Shown here in pieces: positions 1-5,823 of a stretch of DNA of 7,591 bases. The notes beneath the pieces are model-generated. The model was given only the letters and a program-made list of their open reading frames with translations. It ran no database searches and was not told the DNA's origin. Numbering within the stretch: the stretch's first letter is position 1; every line of letters starts with the position of its first letter. Made by a program: the position numbers and the translations under genes. Origin of the DNA: Candidatus Stahliibacteriota bacterium (lineage in GTDB: Bacteria; Hydrothermota; Tepidihabitantia; SM23-42); assembly GCA_004376785.1 (NCBI GenBank), contig SOIY01000131.1, positions 1-7,591 on the forward strand, written 5' to 3'.

Positions 1-61
1 TGATACTGGAAAACATCCCAACCCTAAGATATACCCCGTACATAAGCTTATGGTCTTTCAT
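1..61 (-). CDS. 5' end of a divergent gene, possibly a membrane-anchored protein (partial)
   Basis: An ATG on the minus strand (61-59) is preceded by a perfect Shine-Dalgarno AGGAGG (71-66) with a 4-nt spacer, and the frame stays open for all 20 codons to the window edge. The peptide begins MKDHKLMYGVYLRVGMF, a basic start leading into a possibly hydrophobic stretch. The (K/M)YxVYLRxG pattern before a membrane helix resembles the N-terminus of some TonB-type energy transducers outside Proteobacteria, but 20 residues are too few to name it. The strong ribosome binding site is the main evidence that this is a real gene. It is transcribed divergently from deoB. Confidence 0.6.
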   Translation of the reverse strand, partial: MKDHKLMYGVYLRVGMFSSI

Positions 62-108
62 GTTTCCTCCTTCTACTTATAAATACAATTTCTCATCTGA
101 GATATTCC

Positions 109-136
109 TTTACAAATAAAAAAATTTATATATACT
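109..136 (+). promoter_or_regulatory. Predicted sigma70-type promoter of deoB, giving a near-leaderless mRNA
   Basis: TTTACA (109-114) and TATACT (131-136) are separated by 16 bases, a good match to -35 and -10 boxes. A start about 6-8 bases after the -10 would fall at 142-144, directly before the deoB ATG at 145. No Shine-Dalgarno-like sequence precedes that ATG; the stretch is only A and T apart from one C at 135. Both observations fit a leaderless transcript. The region is so AT-rich that chance matches are possible. Confidence 0.5.
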
Positions 137-144
137 TTTTTATA

Positions 145-1311
145 ATGAAAAAAGCGATCGTGCTTATTCTGGATGGTGTTGGGATTGGTGAACTACCTGA
201 TGCAGCAGAGTATGGAGATGAGGGTAGCAATACCCTGGTCAATTTAGCCCGCTCTTGCGGTGGTTTAAAACTTCCTGTTCTTGAACAACTTGGCTTGGGT
301 AATATAACTGCTATTGACGGTGTCAAACAGGTTGACAAACCTCTTGCCTGTTTTGGCAAGATGGCAGAAAAGTCACCGGGCAAGGATTCCACGTCCGGGC
401 ACTGGGAATTATTTGGGCTGATATTGGAAAAACCATTTCCAACATATCCTAATGGATTTCCAGATGAAACCATAAAAGAATTTGAAACAAGAATCAATCA
501 TAAGGTCATTGGAAACATTCCTGCCTCGGGTACAGAGATCATCAAGAAACTCGGGGACGAACATATACAAACTGGAAAACCGATTGTATACACATCTGCA
601 GACAGTGTTTTTCAGATTGCCTGTCACACTGCTGTATTTAGTCTTAATGAGTTATATAGATTTTGTGAAATCGCAAGAAAACTACTAACTAAAGAACACA
701 ACGTTGCCCGGGTAATTGCTCGTCCTTTTACAGGAGAATCACCTGACTTCTACCGCACAAAAGACCGCCGTGACTATTCCATACTGCCTCCAGAGCCAAC
801 TCTTTTAGATATCGCAAAAGAAAATGGTCTCAATGTTATAGCAATTGGCAAAATAGACGATCTGTTCGGTCACCGAGGTTATACTAAATCTTATCATTCG
901 GTGAATGATTTAGAATGTGTAAATTTTGTTCTTAAGGCTATTAATGAAATTGATAAAGGCTTGATAATCGCAAACTTTATACAATTCGATATGGACTGGG
1001 GACATCGTAATGATACAGTAGGTTTCAAAAATGGATTAATTGAAATTGATAGAGGTATAGGAAAAATTATAGAAAAAATTGAAGAAAATGATATTCTTTT
1101 TATTACTGCAGACCACGGCAATGACCCGACAACACCTTCAACTGATCATTCACGAGAATATGTTCCTATTTTAGCATTGACATCTAAACGCAGCGGCAAG
1201 AATTTAGAAGTGAGAAAATCCTTTTCTGATTTAGCAAAAACCATTGCACAGTATTTTGGTATTAATGGGATTAAAAATGGCAAAACCTTCCTTAATGACT
1301 GCATCGCCTAA
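145..1311 (+). CDS. deoB: Phosphopentomutase (DeoB)
   Basis: Cytosolic metalloenzyme that interconverts (deoxy)ribose-1-phosphate and (deoxy)ribose-5-phosphate, linking nucleoside breakdown to central metabolism. The 388-aa length is normal for DeoB. It opens with ILDGVGIGELPDA, containing metal ligand Asp10. The phospho-acceptor motif GKDSTSGHWE (79-88) has Ser82 where characterised DeoB proteins carry the phosphorylated Thr. Other family marks are GKIDD near 235-239, FDMDWGHRND (281-290; Asp282 and His287 as predicted ligands), TADHGND (321-327; Asp323, His324) and TDHSREYVP (333-341; His335). These define the alkaline-phosphatase-superfamily fold with its two-metal site. The ATG at 145 gives the family N-terminus exactly, although it lacks a Shine-Dalgarno. 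Its end overlaps the start of cdd, a second nucleoside-salvage gene. Very sure of the identification. Confidence 0.97.
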   Translation: MKKAIVLILDGVGIGELPDAAEYGDEGSNTLVNLARSCGGLKLPVLEQLGLGNITAIDGVKQVDKPLACFGKMAEKSPGKDSTSGHWELFGLILEKPFPTYPNGFPDETIKEFETRINHKVIGNIPASGTEIIKKLGDEHIQTGKPIVYTSADSVFQIACHTAVFSLNELYRFCEIARKLLTKEHNVARVIARPFTGESPDFYRTKDRRDYSILPPEPTLLDIAKENGLNVIAIGKIDDLFGHRGYTKSYHSVNDLECVNFVLKAINEIDKGLIIANFIQFDMDWGHRNDTVGFKNGLIEIDRGIGKIIEKIEENDILFITADHGNDPTTPSTDHSREYVPILALTSKRSGKNLEVRKSFSDLAKTIAQYFGINGIKNGKTFLNDCIA

Positions 1312-1720
1312 AAAAGCGTTGTCAAAGGAATTAATGAAACGTGTAAAAAGTGCCGTAAGATTTTCATATGCGCCTTATTCTAAAATATTGGTCAGTGCTG
1401 GTTTATATTGTGCTAGTGGTAAAATCTATACTGGGGTAAATATAGAGAACAGCTCCTATTCGCTGACCATGTGTGCTGAAAGGATTGCGTTATTTAAAGC
1501 AGTTTCTGAGGGTGAAAAGAAATTCCGATTACTACTTTTATATTCACCCCAGCTCAACTTTATCATGCCCTGCGGTGCTTGTCTACAGGTTCTAAGTGAG
1601 TTTGCACCTGATATTATAATAGTACTCATGAATGAAAATGATGAGCTCAAGTTCTATCCAATAAAGACATTACTCACAAAACCATTTACATTACCATACA
1701 ATGACAATCATGTGGTATAA
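1295..1720 (+). CDS. cdd: Cytidine deaminase
   Basis: Zinc enzyme that deaminates cytidine and deoxycytidine to uridine and deoxyuridine in pyrimidine salvage. Visible motifs are APYSK, the substrate-binding NIENSSYS, the CAER motif (zinc-ligand Cys and catalytic Glu) and PCGAC with the other two zinc-ligand cysteines. This is the small homotetrameric Cdd type. From this start it is 141 aa, against about 130-136 for the Bacillus subtilis class. The start is uncertain: in-frame ATGs lie at 1244, 1265, 1277, 1295 and 1334, with a TTG at 1319. ATG 1334 has the only SD-like sequence (AAGGA, 1325-1329) but would cut into the first helix seen in homologues. ATG 1295 keeps that helix and overlaps deoB by 17 bases. 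Tight packing with deoB points to one transcript and one salvage route. Confidence 0.93.
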   Translation: MTASPKKALSKELMKRVKSAVRFSYAPYSKILVSAGLYCASGKIYTGVNIENSSYSLTMCAERIALFKAVSEGEKKFRLLLLYSPQLNFIMPCGACLQVLSEFAPDIIIVLMNENDELKFYPIKTLLTKPFTLPYNDNHVV

Positions 1721-1825
1721 ATTTATATTAAAGCAACAAAGTAACTTTAATAACATATTCATAATTCTTTTGTTGTCTGTTAATCGTTACCGTACAACGA
1801 ACAACCAACGTTTTCTGAGATATAT
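1721..1825 (+). other. Intergenic region between cdd and the AAA/TPR gene, with small repeats
   Basis: The only gap of note inside the plus-strand cluster. It holds an imperfect inverted repeat, GCAACAAAG (1733-1741) against CTTTTGTTG (1767-1775), with one bulge, a loop of about 25 bases and no T-run, so it is a poor terminator. It also holds two near-identical 7-mers in tandem, ACAACGA (1794-1800) and ACAACCA (1801-1807), followed by the palindrome AACGTT (1807-1812). TTGTTG (1770-1775) and TACAAC (1793-1798) are 17 bases apart and could be a weak promoter. None of these is convincing alone. Confidence 0.25.
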
Positions 1826-3610
1826 ATGGACTATTATTTAAATATCTTTGTTCGTAATTTAACAAAAGATAAATTTTACGACATTACGACAACAATAGAA
1901 AGATTTTCCGGTCACATTGTCCAGACAGAAAAAGATTCGATCACTGGCCGAACTGACAATATAAATATTCTTTCATGCTTCCTGAAAATGAAAGAAACAT
2001 ACCCTGAAGCGCGATTCGGGTTTTCCCAGTATACAGGACTTGCCAAAGGTCTTTCAAAAATCGCCAAATTTGGAGAAATATTAATATCTGAAGAGATTGA
2101 GCAACAGGCGATTGAGGATTTTGATATTACATCATTTGGTATGCTTTCGATTGAAGGAATGTCCAGCCAAATCCTCGTTTGCCGAGTTGATAATGCATTG
2201 GGTGAAATAAAATTCCCTGAACAAAAAACAAAAAAACATATTATTTATCGGAAAAATGAGATTAAATCCATTACAAATCTTTTGAGGGTTTCAAATGCAA
2301 TTCTGGTTATAGGTCATGAAGGAATCGGTAAGACTGTTTTTCTCAATCAATTGGCAGCTGACTGGAGTGAAAAAGAAATTTTTCGAACATTTTGTCCTTC
2401 ATATAGTATAGGTCGAACATTAAAACCGATTACAGACATCGTTACACAAATCCTGGGAATATACGACATTGAGAGCCTGGGAGAAAAACAGAAAATTATC
2501 GAGGAAAAATTAAAGAAGTTAGGGATTATGGATGTCGGCACATCATATTTAGCTATCTTAGATTTTTTGGGATTAAATGAGGAAGAATCCATCTTAACAA
2601 AATTGGAAATCAAAACGAGGGTTGAGATAATCACTGAAAGTGTTGCTGATGTCGTTAAACGTATATCCTGGACTAAACCAGTAGCAATAATCATAGAAGA
2701 TGTAGAAAACATGGATGCCTCTTCAGTCAATTTTATTCAACGGTTAATACTGAAGCTGGCTGAGGAAAATGTCTGTTTCATTTTCTCATCGTCTATATCA
2801 CAGGTTAATATTTCTGGGCTGAAAGAGTTTGAGTTGAGGAACATTGAAAAAAAGCGATTGGAGTCCCTTATTGAAGATGTAATTGATGAAAAAATGAGTT
2901 TACCACCCACAACCTCTTTTCATGTCTCGCAATATCTTAAACTATATAAAGATGAAAACATGCTTTATCTTTTTAACCGGTATCGCGGCGAAACCACTAT
3001 CTCTAATTTTAGTCTGCCTTTCCATGATATCAAAATGACAATAAAAAGAAGGCTTGAACTCCTGGACGAAGAAAAAAAAGAATTTCTCTTTACCCTCGCG
3101 GTTGCTGGCGTCGAAATAAGTCCGGATGAATTGCCTGTAGATGATAAAAATTTATATCTATTTGATTATTTTGTAAAAAAAGCTTTTCTAACAAAATACT
3201 TTAAAAATTATATTTTCACATCTCCGCTCATTCATAACGAAATATATAGTCTGATACCGGATAAGAAAAATCGACACCTACGTCTTGCTGATTATTACCG
3301 CCGCATCCAGGGTTTTGAAGAACAAGCAGCTTTTCATTACCTGCAGACAGAGAACTACAAAAAAGCAATCGAGTTCTTGATGAAATCTGCCAATCTTGCA
3401 GTGAAAAAAGGAGGCTATGAATCAAGTATAAATTACTATAATCAAGCCCTTGAATTATGCCAGCGTCAAAAGGATGCTGTTGGTTTAGAAACTTTAGTTG
3501 CTCTTAACGAAAATTTAGCCGATATTTATCAATCTTTAGGAGACGAAGATAAGGCATTAAAATATTACAAAGTTGTGTTAGATAGTTACAAAGAAATATT
3601 GAAGGAATGA
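1826..3610 (+). CDS. Degenerate cyclase-homology / AAA-type ATPase / TPR protein
   Basis: A 594-aa probable cytosolic signalling or scaffold protein of unknown role. Residues 1-125 look like a shrunken class III nucleotide cyclase domain: the end, roughly 64-122 (FGFSQYTGLAKGLSKIA, FGEILISEE, then FGMLSIEGMSSQILVCRV), follows the typical cyclase C-terminal pattern, but no metal-binding aspartates are present. Residues 135-400 form a P-loop NTPase module with Walker A GHEGIGKT (163-170) and a Walker B-like VAIIIEDVE (286-294). A helical region follows to about 490, then two to three TPR-like repeats (about 497-590, e.g. YESSINYYNQALEL and LADIYQSLGDEDKALKYY). This order matches the known adenylate cyclase-AAA-TPR architecture, but the C-terminus is much shorter than in the large members. 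The ATG at 1826 has no clear Shine-Dalgarno. The stop overlaps the lptD start, so the two are probably co-translated. Domain calls are confident; function is not known. Confidence 0.85.
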   Translation: MDYYLNIFVRNLTKDKFYDITTTIERFSGHIVQTEKDSITGRTDNINILSCFLKMKETYPEARFGFSQYTGLAKGLSKIAKFGEILISEEIEQQAIEDFDITSFGMLSIEGMSSQILVCRVDNALGEIKFPEQKTKKHIIYRKNEIKSITNLLRVSNAILVIGHEGIGKTVFLNQLAADWSEKEIFRTFCPSYSIGRTLKPITDIVTQILGIYDIESLGEKQKIIEEKLKKLGIMDVGTSYLAILDFLGLNEEESILTKLEIKTRVEIITESVADVVKRISWTKPVAIIIEDVENMDASSVNFIQRLILKLAEENVCFIFSSSISQVNISGLKEFELRNIEKKRLESLIEDVIDEKMSLPPTTSFHVSQYLKLYKDENMLYLFNRYRGETTISNFSLPFHDIKMTIKRRLELLDEEKKEFLFTLAVAGVEISPDELPVDDKNLYLFDYFVKKAFLTKYFKNYIFTSPLIHNEIYSLIPDKKNRHLRLADYYRRIQGFEEQAAFHYLQTENYKKAIEFLMKSANLAVKKGGYESSINYYNQALELCQRQKDAVGLETLVALNENLADIYQSLGDEDKALKYYKVVLDSYKEILKE

Positions 3611-5643
3611 GCCTTGTCTTTTTTCTCATCCTATTACAGGAACAAAAGCTGGTATCCCCACAAGATACAATATGGATTGATTCAGTAGACGTTGTCCAAT
3701 ATAGTGCAAAAAAAATCATCTATGATCTTGAAAAATCGATCATAATACTGCAAGATTCTTCATTCATCAAATATCAGGATATAAATTTACTGTCTGACAG
3801 TGCATATTATCATATTGAAACTAATCAATTAGAGGCGTTCGGTAAATGTGACTTAAAACAAATGAATGATTCTATCAGGGGTGATTACCTTCGCTATAAT
3901 ATTGAAAACAGAAAGGCATTAATGATCAATGGCAAAACCCAGATTGACAAAGGTTTTCTTGAAGGCGAAGAACTCTACTGGATTGATGAACATACTGTGA
4001 ATGCATATAGGGGTAAATATACAACCTGCAGTGACTCGCCACCGCATTACTGCTTCTATTCACCAAAAATGAAAGTCTATCTTGGCGATATGGTCATTGC
4101 CCAACCCCTGATTCTGTATATTCAAGGTATCCCGGTGATTGTTGCGCCATTCTGGTTTGTGCCAATATCCTCAAAAAGAAAATCTGGCCTTCTACCATTT
4201 AGAATAGGCAATTCTTATAATCTTGGCAAATACATTCGGGGACTCGCCTATTACTTAGTGCTTTCTGATTATGCTGACATAACACTCCAGGTTGATGCAA
4301 TGGAAAAAAGGGGGATAATGCCACAAATTGAGGGTATCTGGAATTTTGCACCTTTCACAAAAGGCAATATTTATGCTTCCTATATTAATGAAACAGATAA
4401 CAAACGCAAGCGATTTGATATACATGCACGCAACAATTCAGAATATTTTCTTTTTGGTTCAAGTTTTAATTGTGACATACAATATCAAAGCGATAATACT
4501 TATCAACAGGATTATGCTGAAACAACATCTCTCTGGTTAAAAAAAGAGATTACTTCGCAAGCAACGATCAGCCGCGATATTGCTGGTTTTAAAAATAGTC
4601 TAATGTACGAAAGAAAAGAAACATTTGTTGATTCGATCATCACGGAGAAAATTCCCTATTATACAGTAACGTCCCCGTCAAAAATGTTATTTTCCATGAT
4701 AAGCTATTCTTTTTCAGGACATATCAATCGCGATCGTTCAATCACCCCGCAAGGAAAAAACGAGGTCGCTGGCGCAAATTTGCATACGGCTCCAACAATG
4801 CAGCACAATATATTCAACCTTTTTACAATTTCACCAAATATAAATCTTGACCTTGCAGTATTTGACGAAGATACTGCAGGCAATAAAATGCCTACGCGAT
4901 TCGGATACTCTCTGGGGGCAACTGCAAGTACAAATTTCTATCGTGTATTCGATATTAACCTGCTTGGCATTCATGGTTTACTGCACAAAATTCTACCTAA
5001 AATATCTTATTCATATACACCAGATTTTGATTTTGGCAGATTCCCACGAGTGAGCGGTATTCCTCGGTTTTCTAAAACGAATAACCTGAGGTTTGGATTT
5101 GGTCAGGTTTTTGAAGCAAAGATTGGAGAAAAAAATGAAAAGAAAATACTCTCACAGATAGATTTATATAGTGGCTATAATTTAATTACTGATTCCCTGT
5201 CACCAATATTGTTTTCCATGGAACTGCCCTACAATCCTTTTCCCAAACCAATAATAGCTTTCACATTACAATTGAGAGGATCAATCAACCCGTATAATAA
5301 AGAATATACCTATACCATAGAAAACACCTCAGCATTAAAAACCGATTTTTTCTCAATAAATTTAAATCAAAGTTATACAAAGGACGATGTCTACCAAATA
5401 TGGTTCAGCGGCAAAATTAAACCAACACATAATTGGTCTATTTCTTACTCTGCACGCTATGACTGGGAGAGTAGAAAGCTGGTTGATTACAGTTTAGGAC
5501 TTAATCGCGATTTACACTGTTGGGAAGCATTATTTACCTTTAACCAATTAGGCGACTCCTGGCGTTACGATTTCAAAATACTCATTAAAGAAATACCTGA
5601 TGTAGCAATCGGAAAAGGACTGCTGGGATACTTTCTGGAATAG
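3607..5643 (+). CDS. lptD: LptD-like outer-membrane LPS assembly protein
   Basis: Outer-membrane beta-barrel that, with LptE, inserts lipopolysaccharide into the outer leaflet. After a short hydrophobic start (residues 2-10), residues about 20-165 form an OstA/LptA-like beta-jellyroll with repeated (I)xxDSAYY...LEAFGK and GDYLRYNIENRKALM strands. The hallmark segment between the domains is AQPLILYIQGIPVIVAPFW (165-183), followed by RKSGLLPFRIG. Residues about 200-670 are alternating aromatic barrel strands, ending in the conserved RDLHCWEALF (634-643). Cysteines lie at 81, 141, 149, 289 and 638; the YTTC...HYC pair (141, 149) and C638 are placed like the disulfide cysteines of LptD, but only one C-terminal Cys is present. 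At 678 aa it is somewhat shorter than the E. coli protein. ATG 3607 overlaps the previous stop (ATGA); an in-frame TAG at 3583-3585 limits any upstream start. The barrel family is clear; LPS transport is inferred. Confidence 0.9.
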   Translation: MSLVFFLILLQEQKLVSPQDTIWIDSVDVVQYSAKKIIYDLEKSIIILQDSSFIKYQDINLLSDSAYYHIETNQLEAFGKCDLKQMNDSIRGDYLRYNIENRKALMINGKTQIDKGFLEGEELYWIDEHTVNAYRGKYTTCSDSPPHYCFYSPKMKVYLGDMVIAQPLILYIQGIPVIVAPFWFVPISSKRKSGLLPFRIGNSYNLGKYIRGLAYYLVLSDYADITLQVDAMEKRGIMPQIEGIWNFAPFTKGNIYASYINETDNKRKRFDIHARNNSEYFLFGSSFNCDIQYQSDNTYQQDYAETTSLWLKKEITSQATISRDIAGFKNSLMYERKETFVDSIITEKIPYYTVTSPSKMLFSMISYSFSGHINRDRSITPQGKNEVAGANLHTAPTMQHNIFNLFTISPNINLDLAVFDEDTAGNKMPTRFGYSLGATASTNFYRVFDINLLGIHGLLHKILPKISYSYTPDFDFGRFPRVSGIPRFSKTNNLRFGFGQVFEAKIGEKNEKKILSQIDLYSGYNLITDSLSPILFSMELPYNPFPKPIIAFTLQLRGSINPYNKEYTYTIENTSALKTDFFSINLNQSYTKDDVYQIWFSGKIKPTHNWSISYSARYDWESRKLVDYSLGLNRDLHCWEALFTFNQLGDSWRYDFKILIKEIPDVAIGKGLLGYFLE

Positions 5644-5645
5644 CT

Positions 5646-5811
5646 GCAGTATCGTTTCACTCGCAGTATCGTCCCTACGGGACTCGCCATTGATATTTAG
5701 TATTTATGGGCGAATTCCGCCATGGCTTAATGGCGGGATGATCCTGCGTTTTCTGCAAAACCGCCCAAGGCGGTTGATCCTGCAAGTCCGCCTTTAGGTG
5801 GACGATACTGC
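5646..5811. repeat. BIME-like mosaic of palindromes joined by GCAG(T/G)ATC boundary motifs
   Basis: A GC-rich block in the AT-rich gap between two convergent genes. The octamer GCAG(T/G)ATC occurs five times: forward at 5646-5653 and 5663-5670, and as its reverse complement at 5740-5747, 5776-5783 and 5804-5811. A 12-bp perfect inverted repeat, GCAGTATCGTCC (5663-5674) and GGACGATACTGC (5800-5811), bounds the block. Inside are successive hairpins: 5671-5683 (5-bp stem), 5684-5713 (imperfect), 5714-5739 (10 bp with one G-T), 5759-5775 (7 bp) and 5786-5803 (7 bp with one G-T). Three hairpins are each followed directly, or within a base, by the boundary octamer, giving a modular unit. No ORF of note lies inside. 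It resembles REP/BIME elements in design, but the sequence is not one I recognise. Confidence 0.85.
5755..5775 (-). terminator. Possible weak terminator of the PpiD-like gene
   Basis: Read on the minus strand, the 7-bp hairpin AACCGCC-TTG-GGCGGTT continues into TTGCAG, so GGCGG is followed by only four T residues. It lies about 50 bases downstream of the PpiD-like stop codon, within the palindromic element. The short T-run makes intrinsic termination uncertain. Several neighbouring hairpins could also stall polymerase from either side. Confidence 0.3.
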
Positions 5812-5823
5812 TTTTATAGTTGT

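Noticed and set aside
126..497. Minus-strand 123-codon open frame inside deoB
   Set aside because: Antisense shadow of the conserved deoB N-terminal half; no recognisable protein and no start signal.
1733..1776. Intrinsic terminator after cdd
   Set aside because: The stem is AT-rich with a bulge, the loop is about 25 bases, and no T-run follows.
1826..2200. Active adenylate or guanylate cyclase
   Set aside because: The metal-binding aspartates and the FADIxGFT motif are absent from the first 125 residues.
1295..3610. Anti-phage system (cytidine deaminase plus signalling NTPase)
   Set aside because: The deaminase is an ordinary salvage Cdd overlapping deoB, the NTPase gene is separated by 105 bases and is instead coupled to lptD, and there is no effector or mobile context.
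5646..5811. CRISPR array
   Set aside because: The repeated unit is only 8 bases, occurs in both orientations, and spacing is irregular (17, 77, 36, 28 bases between starts). No cas genes are nearby.
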